Assembly (NCBI GenBank): GCA_949825045.1 | Contig: OX463815.1 | Coordinates: 21,073,231-21,137,230, forward strand | Origin: Argyresthia goedartella | Taxonomy: Eukaryota; Arthropoda; Insecta; Lepidoptera; Argyresthiidae | Reading direction: 5' to 3' | DNA: 64,000 bases | Shown: positions 37,401-40,480 of the stretch, piece after piece | Layout of the letters: the number at the start of each line of letters is the position of its first letter | Position numbering within the stretch: the first letter of the stretch is position 1 | Program-made: the position numbers and the translations under genes | Notes under the pieces: generated by a model | What the model was told of the DNA's origin: nothing | Database searches by the model: none | The model's input: the letters and a program-made list of their open reading frames with translations, nothing else

Positions 37401-38647
37401 CACATCCTCATTTGCCTCTTCAACATTTTATATAATCCTCGCTATCCTGGCTTCTTACGAGATCGTTTCGAATTTCTGTCCCCGGATAGGCCACGGAGAT
37501 CGCACACTCGGTCGCTACTTACAACTCCGCAACACAATACTGCCGCCTATGAACATGGGTTCCGACTTCGCGCCATCCAACTCTGGAACAAACTCCCCAA
37601 CGCTATTAGAGACAGTCCGTCTCTCAACATATTTAAAAGTCGGTTGAAAGAACACTATCTTTCTCTACCTTATTAAATCTAAGTAATTTTATTTAGGTTT
37701 TTTTTTTTTTTTTACATTGTCAAATCTGTTATTTTGTGCAATAAAGTATATTGAAAGTATATTGAACCCGACGTCCGCCGCCATCTTGAATTCTCATAAA
37801 ATTCCCTACCATTACTACCCGACTATAGTGTCGTCTTTTGCTATAGGGTTTCTTTATACCACTGTTTTCTATTCCAGCCGACCTGGAGCCGGCTCAGCCG
37901 GAGGAAGAAGACCAGGCGTGGTCCAAGATCGACAACGCCAGCATCCACAAGCTACTGCAAATGGAGCCGCTCCACAAAACACACGACGCACCATCCACCA
38001 AGATCCACATCGAAGTTACCAAGTTCACGGACACTCCAGTCAAAGGGAAGTATCAAGGTGACACCAGGGTCCCCGAGAGTCCAATGCACATGTCCTTAGA
38101 TGCCAGTTTGGACTTGGAAAACCCGCTCAACCTAGAAAACAAGAAGGTAGACTTCAACGCCGTAGATCTCAAATACCTGACTGAAAACTCCCAATTTGAT
38201 TACAACGCCACAAAACCCGTTGACAGCTCGAGTTTCAAACGAGTCGATAGCGGGTTCAATGAGAACACGTTTTATGGCAACGCTTCCAGCTATTACGAGA
38301 GCGCGATAAAGCCGTCCGAGTTAACTGTTACTAATGTGTCCAGAAACAAGTCTGGGCAGGCTTTGAAGGAGATCTCTAACGTCAACTGGATGCGGGTAGA
38401 CAGCGGATTCAAGGACGAGACTGCAGACAATATGCAGTTCTACGAAGGCCCAAAGGCTGGTTCCACAATCAGATACTCCGAGGCAACATCGGAAGACAAA
38501 GAGAACGACATCGACAGTTTTTTCCTGCAAGCGGCGAAGAAAAATGAGGCCATGTCGATGTCCGATATATTTACCGACGAGGTCACGTTCAATTGCAATT
38601 TTTCGTCGACTCCGTCGAAGAATAAGGCGCGTCAGCTGAATTCGTAA
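4295..38647 (+). CDS. bora: bora (aurora borealis) 3' portion, seven coding exons
   Basis: Bora is a cell-cycle protein that helps Plk1/Polo and Aurora A activate each other at mitotic entry. Coding exons are 4295-4425, 5255-5340, 6247-6429, 10991-11191, 21442-21560, 23481-23647 and 37878-38647. All have AG/GT borders and matching phases, giving 551 residues to a TAA stop. The assignment rests on the order of blocks as I recall vertebrate Bora: VMPSPLE, AQTVLTFPPEL..LEKIL, SLRRKLL, VFSPDL and CFSPIQF. The N-terminal part is upstream of the window. Many S/T-P sites, two DSGF motifs and a KEN motif fit a phospho-regulated, degraded protein. Introns hold a mariner, a BEL element and the OTU-LINE. 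Confidence 0.85.
4451..4530. repeat. Dispersed repeat end (catcatcaacatcagtctgt)
   Basis: The stretch from catcatcaacatcag through ccactgttgagtataggcct resembles the very common lepidopteran repeat end with 'ccactgctgggcataggcct'. A second worn copy lies at about 4722-4760 (ccactgctaggcagaggcc). Both are in the intron after bora exon a. They are most likely LINE 3' ends. Confidence 0.5.
5255..5340 (+). CDS. bora: bora exon b
   Basis: The acceptor is gatttcag and the donor is CAG|gtatca. With the G left from exon a it reads VSAQTVLTFPPELPPELEKI and then LQQFCTFTQ, ending in phase 0. This is the conserved acidic and leucine-rich Bora block (CQTLLS.P....LE.IL in vertebrates). The exon is only 86 bases long and easily missed. 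Confidence 0.85.
6247..6429 (+). CDS. bora: bora exon c
   Basis: The acceptor is cacatttcag and the donor is CTG|gtaagt, phase 0 on both sides, 61 residues. It starts DQDTSDEYEI and contains NGSLRRKLLFEE (the conserved SLRRKL motif) and VFSPDL at the end. An alternative acceptor at cccag (6229-6233) breaks the phase from exon b, so 6247 is preferred. Confidence 0.87.
6430..7090. other. bora intron, no gene recognised
   Basis: This is intron sequence after exon c. I see no conserved reading frame or repeat end here. The open stretches in this region have no recognisable motifs. Confidence 0.5.
7091..7340. repeat. Dispersed 250-bp repeat, copy 1 of 3
   Basis: It begins with a small hairpin (cattatgaccataatg), continues through cgaacgccaacgcccgcc and tgccggtcgaagatgcggtt, and ends gataaactagtgtatgtaac. 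Other copies are at 28799-29082 and, 3' part only, at 49286-49380. It has no coding capacity, so it is probably a MITE or SINE-like non-autonomous element. Confidence 0.75.
7798..9071 (-). mobile_element. mariner (Tc1/mariner) element, inactive
   Basis: The element is 1274 bp with imperfect terminal inverted repeats (left TTAGGTGGGGTAAAAAG; right, read inward, ATAGGTCGGGTAAAGTC, then a shared TCGTATTT block). It is flanked by TA on both sides, the mariner target duplication. The transposase is on the - strand. It lies in the bora intron between exons c and d. Confidence 0.9.
7839..8888 (-). pseudogene. mariner transposase pseudogene
   Basis: The transposase starts MSESNEEIRYILKF at 8888. It holds a helix-turn-helix region (KVAQSWYQRFECGNF), RSGRPVTE, the first catalytic Asp in ITGDEKWI, the second in FHHDNARPHT, and PPYSPDLAPSNFYLF at the third site. 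In the DD34D family the third residue is Asp (PSD); here it is Asn. There is also a frameshift near 8810, stops at the junction of the 8598 and 8582 segments, and another near 8398. The family makes a cut-and-paste transposase; this copy cannot be active. Confidence 0.9.
9072..10664. other. bora intron, no gene recognised
   Basis: AT-rich intron. It has a short (atgtgg)n run near 9150-9170 and a (ta)n run near 10320-10345. I see no splice-bordered exon or transposon protein. Confidence 0.5.
10665..10708. repeat. Inverted repeat hairpin
   Basis: Perfect 12-base arms (cttctgtgagaa / ttctcacagaag) extend inward imperfectly through cttaat / attaag around a short AT loop. Probably a worn MITE end. 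Confidence 0.7.
10991..11191 (+). CDS. bora: bora exon d
   Basis: The acceptor is tcttttctag and the donor is GAG|gtaagc, phase 0 on both sides, 67 residues. It contains KRTFGTPVSKHPGKLRNKIL, a conserved SPIQF block (GDLCFSPIQFPSTAES) and a serine-rich end (ISPLTKPSSDEE). A degenerate second copy of its 3' part lies about 600 bp downstream. Confidence 0.88.
11715..11795 (+). pseudogene. Degenerate partial duplicate of bora exon d
   Basis: The stretch gtagcagcagacttcgagga, then cttaagtcc, then cctgagtcgtcgctggctt aligns with exon d at about 11079-11170 (gtagcagactttggagacc, cttcagtccc, gctgagtcgtcgctcgcct). The copy has a small deletion and an in-frame stop and lacks splice sites. It looks like an old local duplication that is no longer coding. 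Confidence 0.6.
11874..11907. repeat. Perfect 14-bp hairpin
   Basis: The arms ggttactcacgcag and ctgcgtgagtaacc are perfectly complementary around a 6-base loop. It is in the bora intron, with no T run to suggest a terminator. Confidence 0.8.
12040..12210. repeat. Lepidopteran dispersed repeat (ccagcgtggtggaatatgg)
   Basis: The segment running aacccgcaaagagccagcg, tggtggaatatgg, taaaggcctgtgcccctgg, gtggggtcattaataggct matches a repeat I know to be frequent in moth and butterfly DNA. The related pieces at 36085-36125 (acccgcactgagccagcg) and 36718-36755 (aaaggcccgtgccgctcgg) carry the same blocks. Confidence 0.6.
12615..13300. mobile_element. Possible TTAA-bounded non-autonomous element
   Basis: TTAA occurs at 12615-12618 and 13297-13300. 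The ends, read inward, are similar (TTAACTTGTTCGCT and TTAACCCTTCCGCT). Inside is a direct repeat, gaagcacaaaatagtgct, at about 12631 and 12675. A - strand open stretch 12997-12656 has no motif I recognise. A piggyBac-like derivative is possible but weakly supported. Confidence 0.3.
13345..13922 (-). repeat. BEL/Pao 3' LTR
   Basis: 578-bp LTR, in element sense TGTTTAATATTTATG ... GGAAATTAATCA (TG...CA ends). It differs from the other LTR near 13655, 13751 and 13809 only. The open stretches inside it recur in both LTRs and are not genes. Confidence 0.95.
13954..17796 (-). CDS. pol: BEL/Pao Pol polyprotein (PR-RT-RH-IN)
   Basis: The 1280-residue frame is open and has all the enzymes needed to copy and insert the element. 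The aspartic protease has LLDSGAQG (residues 23-30) and PVDILLGVD (122-130). RT shows VVFDGSAS (307-314), VVFVADIRMMF (347-357) and the active-site YVDD (428-431). RNase H has LHGFCDASEKGYGAAVYL. Integrase has an H2C2 zinc site (GHIGCHALM ... RCLPC), then TDFAGPF, RSDNGTNF and GIFEAAVKSAK for its DDE. The C-terminus is a DUF5641 domain (VGDLVLIKDANLPSLRW). No key residue is missing, so the enzymes could be functional if expressed. Confidence 0.95.
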   Translation of the reverse strand: MLPTASVIAWSSDGKSCVARALLDSGAQGCLVSCNLVRRLGISVREYPHSIRGIGNTEVGSVKGVCRITLSSRVDSSVNLTVTALVMPNVMGSHHHVRLSPSVRQLVAGLSLADPEFDIPGPVDILLGVDALGYLLVPGVHVLQATGLVSVNTRLGHAVMGPVMPAAPRLATRSPLFGSVLSEVIQKFWEVEEPPTVRRLDPVEEECEQFYRNNTGRLRSGRFLTRLPFRSDRPPLGSSHHAAETRLLSMERRMKRDGIFRQKYVDFMREYESLGHMSVSGIDWKREDHCFLPHHTVLRTPEGKIRVVFDGSASTSNNMNLNQCLHSGPKLNHDIADVITRFRRHNVVFVADIRMMFRQTVIHPDDRRYQLILWPESPDQPIRVYELNTNTYGLRSSPYLAIRTLRELADRERLNFPRGAAILEQDLYVDDICTGADSVEEALARRDELVDLLRGGGYELRKWMSNSPELLTGLPDDYQQDPHIFENLENPNMLSVLGVQYQLVSDMFSYRVELDSPKVWTKRNVLSTVARTFDPNGWITPVTFQLKCFMQQLWSAELKWDDPIGGSLSSEWESFFSTLPGINRISLPRRLVPTKRYTATLHGFCDASEKGYGAAVYLRTVDSSGEVDVRLVMAKSKVAPLRTRLTIPKLELSGAALLTRLLNHTMTVLRGSIALEDTFYAWTDSQIVLCWLKASVHKLEIFVANLVSQILNSEVPIIWRHVPGEMNPADCASRGCHAPELVGHPLWWGPKWLTQAESDWPMSPRVTTANGALTVGVCTTQPEPEEEFSLLERCSSLDKLVNVTAWICRFARNCRNSEAQRVRTQVLTPRERNHALFALVRNVQTVHFKSELDILRRGRVQLKGAVARLNPFIDPQGLLRVGGRLRNANLPYAARHPLLLPRKGKLVELLIQDRHIRNGHIGCHALMAFLQREFWILSGRRLVRSVVFRCLPCYRAKAATMQPQMGDLPSDRVNEIRPFAGVGTDFAGPFMVKSSQLRNARLVKAYLCVFVCLATKAVHLEVVSDLTTEAFIACLDRFVSRRGLPTLIRSDNGTNFVGARRYLQEVTQILNGNQDAIGTACSRQGIEWVFSPPGCPHWGGIFEAAVKSAKSHLTRIIGETSLRFEELATLFCKIEMTLNSRPLCPLSSDLNDLEALTPGHFLIGQPLNALPEYPFGDVKLSRLTRWQMLQQMAQDFWKRWSLEYLHILQQRLKWTDRTSPPQVGDLVLIKDANLPSLRWRRGRIVNLYTGRDGTPRSAEVKVGDSVLKRAVATLSRLPID
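17842..18432 (-). CDS. BEL/Pao Gag-Pol connector frame
   Basis: Overlapping the gag end in another frame, this stretch is rich in Gly, Pro, Arg and Tyr (SRMSPPFLERPRLDPLSP, YYAGWDPLMYMRSDMPP). It ends at TAG (17844-17842). The frame beyond the TAG is the pol frame, reading GHAAHLQGAATPQTV before the pol Met. I infer that this is the disordered linker of a single polyprotein, cut off from gag by a one-base change in the G-tract and from pol by one stop. Confidence 0.6.
   Translation of the reverse strand: MVTRAGLRLVGHRAQPGPDPVPLRATGVTNGVTGVPADGTPPPRGEGGSAGGNRRDSRGSVAAVQGQRGLRAAGSPPVTGGCQMAPMSGAKAGSPPPSAPPCPSLWEANREANSRMSPPFLERPRLDPLSPLHPRWPPGTPFTVRYGRVPGERGAYYAGWDPLMYMRSDMPPVAYQQPSYQADGGPSGFGSRGGSR
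18275..19669 (-). CDS. gag: BEL/Pao Gag
   Basis: This 464-residue protein forms the particle of the retrotransposon. The N-terminal part is helical. The middle contains LPHLEIPAFGGAIDEWPAFI and LFDSLVHGRDDLDNAYKLAQ, typical of the DUF1759 Gag region of BEL elements. The C-terminal part has three zinc knuckles, CVHCDSAGHDVTSC, CFGCLGPHPLSEC and CGCCGGKHHIVLC. Start Met at 19669 follows an untranslated stretch after the LTR. The frame ends just past a run of 11 C (G on the + strand, about 18303-18313). The neighbouring frame continues open from there, so the full-length product is probably a Gag-Pol fusion interrupted here. Confidence 0.9.
   Translation of the reverse strand: MVTMAPSPLTVLRYGVREEMRWLAHTHKYVERPDMDDVLLKRVEDAMTRVGKVCRLAAEAEALGLTDEASVAAVKKLGADADQAMECLGDIERRAEKIKRSRRDDRGEGSGDPPPKGVVGRLPHLEIPAFGGAIDEWPAFINLFDSLVHGRDDLDNAYKLAQLLMALRGEPKELVGHLTVTAGNYEIARVILFDRYQHKRRLVDAQLGKLFSIPRVTRDVDIRVQVLNPVLVATKALQNLGLPVDQWSYIVLYMVLSRLPAAVQSRFEQLHGGSSSELPTLVQLTDFLEGECRRCDTMDSEASVQRQPARMREGPRPPPPRGSGRSKQFGVLSAAPSGDGCVHCDSAGHDVTSCANFKALGVAARRKVVFRHRLCFGCLGPHPLSECSRASPCGCCGGKHHIVLCLNRSGPSDGHQGRTQAGRSQGPTRAGPSPPPGNGSHQRGDWGTRGRDPPPPRGRGQRGG
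20327..20904 (-). repeat. BEL/Pao 5' LTR
   Basis: 578-bp copy upstream of gag in element orientation; it should hold the promoter. Directly inside it, at about 20326-20300 on the - strand, is TTTTGGTAGCAGGCGCGG, a candidate tRNA primer-binding site starting TGG. Confidence 0.93.
20905..21020. repeat. Dispersed repeat split by the BEL insertion
   Basis: The stretch gggggcttcgtttcgctca, cccccttt, agccttcacctaagctaccg, tgctgtgcaaatcagtattt matches 42596-42720. Its missing left end (ttgttcttacatgt) lies on the other side of the BEL element at 13331-13344, matching gctcttacatgttgaac at 42575. A weaker relative is at 26010-26120. Confidence 0.75.
21220..21390. mobile_element. Palindromic MITE-like element
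   Basis: The arms of roughly 55 bp (cattgcttctggccccactc ... aggat and atcctagtgtggggcaagaa ... gtatg) form a near-perfect inverted repeat that extends into taacataacatttacatac / gtatgtaaatgatatgttat. A half copy is at about 22090-22160 (ctagtgtggggccagaagca) and an end fragment at about 58178-58205. No protein is encoded, so it is probably a non-autonomous DNA transposon. Confidence 0.8.
21442..21560 (+). CDS. bora: bora exon e
   Basis: The acceptor is aatcttccag and the donor is ACAG|gtaact. Phase 0 in, two bases over at the end. It reads KNEFTSPESEAMATCLDCIA followed by SDPESERESKRPCFCKTPD. The exon follows the intron that carries the BEL retrotransposon. It has four cysteines and a TSP phosphorylation-type site. 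Confidence 0.85.
22161..23480. other. bora intron, no gene recognised
   Basis: AT-rich intron sequence. I see no conserved coding motif. Around 22230 and 23125 the strings gcgtaatttcacgtacattacggaa and ttacgcaacttttgaggggt are related in opposite orientations and may be the worn ends of one element. Confidence 0.4.
23481..23647 (+). CDS. bora: bora exon f
   Basis: The acceptor is ttgtccacag and the donor is CGGG|gtaagc. The two bases from exon e plus its first G give Arg. It encodes a very basic, serine-rich stretch (RTKSLKERVSPPRMRQESF, then KRSLSLSSLHRSRSVQKL) and ends FSMDMSLDGSR. It leaves in phase 1, which fits the terminal exon. Confidence 0.85.
24186..24261. repeat. Nested inverted repeat
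   Basis: Outer arms acagttccatacc / ggtatggaactgt and inner arms tttgcgcc / ggcgcaaa make one long stem-loop. No gene is associated with it. Confidence 0.75.
24290..24455. repeat. Repeat with gaccatatttt / aaaatatggtc ends, copy 1
   Basis: It contains tcagtacattgacccg, gaccatatttttcttgggga and cattccccaaaatatggtc in inverted order, then aaatgtcactttatatacc. The same blocks recur at 54735-54910 and 55435-55500, so this is a dispersed repeat. Confidence 0.7.
24456..25382. other. bora intron, no gene recognised
   Basis: AT-rich, with no motif I recognise on either strand. Confidence 0.4.
25383..25530. repeat. Dispersed repeat (gctgaagaagtgtgcggaat), copy 1
   Basis: The blocks gctgaagaagtgtgcggaat, ggttttgccggtttctctc and ataataaacatattaat recur at 28128-28280, and the first block again at 28378-28430. 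The three copies are in direct orientation around the Harbinger and THAP fragments, so they may belong to one decayed transposon. Confidence 0.65.
25945..26200. repeat. Dispersed repeat (accgtaagattgtcaaaacc)
   Basis: The string accgtaagattgtcaaaacc followed by gttagtttataaactaacg recurs at 56036-56070 followed by gttggtttataatctaa. The blocks cgataaattgtaaactg (56102) and cgataaattgtaaactgtt (39349) look related. Coding capacity is nil. Confidence 0.6.
26400..26770. repeat. Two degenerate direct repeats with G and C runs
   Basis: The unit gtaggttattgtggct occurs at about 26405 and 26505. A longer unit (caactaggcatttccgcggg, a G run, catct, a C run, then caaggtcagt) occurs at about 26560-26630 and 26686-26755. 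The C run reaches 14. Short (ggagc)n and (ggtta)n runs lie between. No gene is seen. Confidence 0.75.
27307..27590 (-). pseudogene. Harbinger/PIF transposase C-terminal fragment
   Basis: On the - strand, REYMITP, APAGSPEESFTKKQCTARNT, VERAIGVLQGRWHPYKA and INACVVLHLCHKAHLDI match the end of the DDE_Tnp_4 domain of HARBI1-like transposases (usual pattern R..VER.FGVLKGR..CL, then ACAVLHN). The N-terminal two thirds are missing and there is a small frameshift near 27540. It is an old piece of a DNA transposon in the last bora intron. Confidence 0.75.
28499..28745 (-). pseudogene. THAP-type zinc finger fragment
   Basis: The - strand reads LHDLEFVCGRHFKDHDYKS and then KKTQLKISAVSSLGL. C..HF, the following aromatic-Lys segment and AV(P/S)..L are the second half of a THAP DNA-binding domain, with Ser where the AVP proline should be. 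No first exon or C-terminal part is visible. It could come from a P-like or Harbinger-type transposon or a lost host gene. Confidence 0.5.
28799..29082. repeat. Dispersed 250-bp repeat, copy 2 (internally duplicated)
   Basis: This is the same family as 7091-7340. Here the stretch from tgacattcaaatttcgaacg to gtctgtgaagttggtact is present twice in tandem (about 28839-28908 and 28909-28973), so this copy is about 65 bp longer. Confidence 0.75.
29136..29160. repeat. Target site duplication of copy A, left
   Basis: 25 bases identical to 34031-34055. A length of 24-25 bp is longer than most LINE target duplications. Confidence 0.95.
29380..29990 (-). pseudogene. RT C-terminal remnant of OTU element (copy A)
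   Basis: The - strand pieces KALMHFIKKSN, LIYKMVIAVFIKYGQKAATL, TKANS, VYERLILRDMFENARSYPRY, then (other frame) RRPQQHLLHAPFKYEA-type and GRLIYTWKDFLKHDIK-type residues are the thumb and tail of a LINE RT (usual YG.E.WTLTK ... FERKILR ... RGRP..TW.D). Several frame changes are shared with copy B. Confidence 0.75.
29995..30700 (+). pseudogene. Antisense LINE 3' fragment inside copy A
   Basis: The + strand contains the C-terminus of a jockey/CR1-like RT (NYSLLATPRHSSAAYKRSF, then RLRA, with a frameshift before IRDSPTLF-type residues and KKHIKELYLSLS at about 30310-30347). A 3' UTR with gagacaagctcgccc follows. It is related to the LINE end at 37430-37770. It replaces the end of the endonuclease and the RT palm of the OTU element. 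Confidence 0.75.
30700..30860 (-). pseudogene. APE endonuclease N-terminal fragment (copy A)
   Basis: The - strand reads MRIATWKVRGCAEITKRL and then NKNIHIAYIQETNM, the opening strand and the Q-E-T block of LINE APE-type endonucleases (usual TWN.RG ... QET). The Asn of TWN is Lys here. The rest of the nuclease is missing because an antisense LINE piece follows. Confidence 0.8.
31020..31415 (-). pseudogene. Second, decayed OTU domain (copy A, module 2)
   Basis: On the - strand RDGNCLFTAIADQINHL, THIRKDLVKYVEENGDEQN, NYGTWAGEEIIIPAAEYFLL and TGHHYDSGYLLES reproduce the whole OTU core. Between YVEENGD and NYGTW the frame shifts and returns, giving TGA and TAA stops. Cys (DGNC) and His (HHYD) are kept. 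It is clearly paralogous to module 1 but diverged, so the duplication is old. Confidence 0.85.
32246..32830 (-). CDS. OTU-domain cysteine protease (copy A, module 1)
   Basis: This open frame of 194 residues has a complete OTU (ovarian tumour) protease core at residues 5-130. The catalytic Cys12 is in MPRDGNCQFHAI. The middle has NDTHIRSDLARYVEANSNYP, then GTWGGEEIIIAAAEFYVISV. The catalytic His125 is in SDSHYDSAYIIE. In the family this fold cleaves ubiquitin-type linkages. Inside a LINE it could process the polyprotein or strip ubiquitin, but that is inference. The frame stays open about 60 residues after the domain (Pro, Asn and Gln rich). No catalytic residue is lost. The Met start is uncertain because the element may use an upstream or fused start. 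Confidence 0.85.
   Translation of the reverse strand: METLPMPRDGNCQFHAITDQINHLFGATFNDTHIRSDLARYVEANSNYPRIKLAIDAPNAEAFTEYIKNLHIQGTWGGEEIIIAAAEFYVISVAIHQQNGPSIVYSPQQEYNSVGTINLTFSDSHYDSAYIIEPQNVINNQSNLHRSISLFPYQNTARLPKYSQVPPAPKTDNMIAVNLNTFPRPTQNAQLKIR
34031..34055. repeat. Target site duplication of copy A, right
   Basis: 25 bases identical to 29136-29160, directly after the GGTGGCG 5' end of the element (read on the - strand). Confidence 0.95.
34056..34861 (-). pseudogene. LINE ORF1 (gag-like) fragment interrupted by copy A
   Basis: The - strand segments 34861-34514 (CNKTPRSPPQTEPQPP, SCLTSMHESLNEICAIAS) and 34292-34060 (MKLQVRGVHNTRNGGIIIN, then PSKRNPRVIILGLP) follow the usual order of a lepidopteran LINE ORF1 (RNA-binding-like domain GG.II.T ... 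KRNPRVII). Stops separate them. Copy A of the OTU element inserted at its end. The other half is not recognisable left of 29136. Confidence 0.6.
34862..35969. other. bora intron, no gene assigned
   Basis: 35192-34887 on the - strand is an Arg/Ala-rich open stretch that may be the 5' UTR of the LINE above. 35613-35266 on the - strand is an open frame of 115 residues (MYVNLSNSVISRHLSVVLLS start) with no motif I know. Neither is supported as a gene. Confidence 0.35.
35970..36125. repeat. Lepidopteran dispersed repeat (aaaccggccaagtgtcggac)
   Basis: The string aaaccggccaagtgtcggac followed by gaagggttccgta is a worn version of a box that is very common in moth and butterfly genomes (accggccaagtgcgagtcgg in its usual form). 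It runs into the acccgcactgagccagcg block shared with 12040-12210. Confidence 0.7.
36188..36213. repeat. Perfect 26-bp palindrome
   Basis: The 13-base half site cactttatgcact is followed at once by its reverse complement, with no loop. It lies in the bora intron. Possible cruciform or binding site; nothing else indicates function. Confidence 0.85.
37085..37210 (-). repeat. LINE 3' UTR fragment
   Basis: Read on the - strand it ends ctgtgcaataaagaattgtg. It includes ggcgagcttatctctcaac on the + strand, which matches gggcgagcttgtctctgaa at 47047 in the OTU element. It is the 3' end of the jockey/CR1-like family that also makes up 37430-37770. Confidence 0.5.
37430..37775 (+). pseudogene. Jockey/CR1-like LINE RT C-terminus and tail
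   Basis: The + strand reads RRSHTRSLLTTPQHNTAAYE, HGFRLRAIQLWNKLPNAIRD, SPSLNIFKSRLKEHYLSLPY and a stop near 37675. A 3' UTR ends gtgcaataaag and a (tattgaaag)-type tail at about 37745-37770. This is a heavily 5'-truncated LINE, about 100 bp before the terminal bora exon. Confidence 0.8.
37878..38647 (+). CDS. bora: bora terminal exon
   Basis: The acceptor is ttctattccag. The phase-1 base plus CC makes Ala, then DLEPAQPEEEDQAWSKIDN; the frame is open for 255 residues to TAA at 38645-38647. It carries two similar modules, KRVDSGFNENTF and MRVDSGFKDET, and a KEN tripeptide (SEDKENDID). DSG motifs in vertebrate Bora form the beta-TrCP phosphodegron, so these are likely degrons. The 3' UTR continues to about 39100-39500; no single poly(A) signal stands out. 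Confidence 0.88.
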
Positions 38648-39420
38648 CTCAGTGCTCACTGCGGCCCCATCACGAGTAGTTACGCATCGAAAAAGTAAGC
38701 GAACTGTGGCTCAAGCAGGAACAAATACCAGAGTAAAAAGTGTTTGAGTTTAGATAAAATTAACCTTGTACATAAGAGTCACTGACAATTCGATTCGCAT
38801 ACTTTTTCGACACGTAATTGTTCCTGCTTCCTACACTGAATTGTCGGTGGCTCTTAGTAACAATGAAATATAGAAACATTTACCCGGACTCGCTTACTTT
38901 CTGGATCTGTGAAGTATTCGTGATCGAGGCTCTTGGTCATGTCCGACTGGACTCTTTTAGCCCTTGCTTAAATTAATGATATTACGTGTTAAAAGAACAA
39001 TTTATCTAATTACTGCCATCGAGATCAGTTGAACCTCGATTTATCTCGAATAAGACTGCTGAACGAATATTAGATTAAACCTAATTGCTCGTAGCTGGGC
39101 CATCATTTAAAATTGATTGTAGCATATTTCAAAACTAGGTTATAATTAGTGAAATTGATAAGCATTAGAAGATAATAATGTTATAGTTGAAATACTGAAA
39201 TGTGATATGTTGAATGATGGTACTTACACTAATAACTGTATCTATTGCCGAGTGCACGAAAGATGTTCAAAAATCTTCATAGAAATCCACAGGAAACCGA
39301 AATTGTCAACAACATTAGTTTATAATCGCACGAGATTTAAATGTCTGTCGATAAATTGTAAACTGTTCCGTACTGGTTACAATATTACTTTATTACTGTA
39401 GATATTTACATATTCTTAGC
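38648..39420 (+). other. bora 3' UTR and downstream sequence
   Basis: Between the bora stop and the next LINE. The strings tcgaaaaagtaagcgaac and tcgcttactttctgg and the pair gagtcactgacaattcga / attgtcggtggctctt make a loose inverted repeat around 38690-38910. There is no clear poly(A) signal. An end at one of the AT-rich sites near 39170-39420 is possible. Confidence 0.4.
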
Positions 39421-39520
39421 AAACGTCATTTTTTGCCACTTCTCTACATTGGACCACTGTGGGAGAAGAAGGGCGTAGAAACTCCCACAGATTGATTTTT
39501 AGATCTCTTTTAAAAATAGG
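39421..39520 (-). repeat. LINE 3' UTR box (cattggaccactgt), copy 1 of 3
   Basis: The + strand has cttctctacattggaccact, gtgggagaagaagggcgtag and aaactcccacagattgattt. The same block recurs at 41935-42025 and 57730-57830. Copy 1 lies just beyond the 3' end of the - strand LINE at 39617, so it is probably that family's 3' UTR. Confidence 0.7.
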
Positions 39521-39616
39521 TTGTGCTTAACTAATACAATTATGATTTATTTTTATTTAATAAGCTGGAATAAATAATTACAAAATTATTAACAGCAAGG
39601 TCTGTGTTGAGCCAGA

Positions 39617-40480
39617 TTAACCCCATACAGTCCTGTCATTTAAGTAATCTTGAACATTGTAATATCCCTTTTTCGACAAAGTCGCTTTAACATGCTTTTT
39701 AAATTGCTCAAATGGCAATTTCAAAATCTCCAGAGGTATCTTATTGTAGTAGAGAATGCACTGACCCTTGAAAGAATTGCTAACCTTCGCGAGTCTAAAA
39801 CGGGGCGCCCATAGTCGATGATTATTTCTTAGGTTAACATTACAGCTATCGCTAAGTTTGGAAAATGTTGTAAGGTTCTTGCGTACATACATTATATTTT
39901 CGAAAATAAATTGACTAGCTACTGTTAGTATGTCAATTTCTTTAAAAAGCTCTCTTAAGGAGTCTGTTCGTTTTAAATTATAAATTGCTCGAATAGCTCT
40001 TTTCTGTAAAATAAAAATAGTTTGAATATCCGCTGATTTCCCCCACAACAAGATACCATAGGACATCACACTATGAAAGTAACTAAAATATACTAGCCTA
40101 GATGTAGCCACATCCGTGCTTTGTCTGATGTTCCTAACAGCGTAAGCCGCAGAACTTAATTTACCAGCCAATTTATCTATGTGGGGTCCCCACTGCAATT
40201 TGCTATCAATGGTTATTCCAAGAAACTTCGTATCATTTACTAATTCTAACGTGCTGTTGTCTAACACTAAACTGGTTTCAACTTGCCTGACATTTGGAAG
40301 TGAGAATTTGATACACTTGGTTTTACCAGCGTTTAACAATAAATTATTAACTGTGAACCAATTCAAGGTTAAAGATAATACACCATCAACATCATCAAAT
40401 TCTCCTTTTTGTCTTTCAATTTTGAAGACCAGTGAAGTATCATCAGCAAACAACACTATGTCAGTTAATTTCTCCACCAT
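39617..40480 (-). CDS. Jockey/CR1-like LINE RT, 5'-truncated (287 aa)
   Basis: The frame starts inside the RT palm (DIVLFADDTSLVF holds the FADD active site) and runs through KTKCIKFSLPNVRQVE, KFLGITIDSKLQWGPHIDKL, YGILLWGKSADI and ILQKRAIRAIYNLKR to NSFKGQCILYYNKIP and the end. It is open but lacks the first half of the RT and all of the endonuclease. It is a truncated insertion between bora and the lipase gene, with no promoter seen. It closely resembles the RTs at 50284-51657 and 63843-64000. Confidence 0.85.
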   Translation of the reverse strand: MVEKLTDIVLFADDTSLVFKIERQKGEFDDVDGVLSLTLNWFTVNNLLLNAGKTKCIKFSLPNVRQVETSLVLDNSTLELVNDTKFLGITIDSKLQWGPHIDKLAGKLSSAAYAVRNIRQSTDVATSRLVYFSYFHSVMSYGILLWGKSADIQTIFILQKRAIRAIYNLKRTDSLRELFKEIDILTVASQFIFENIMYVRKNLTTFSKLSDSCNVNLRNNHRLWAPRFRLAKVSNSFKGQCILYYNKIPLEILKLPFEQFKKHVKATLSKKGYYNVQDYLNDRTVWG

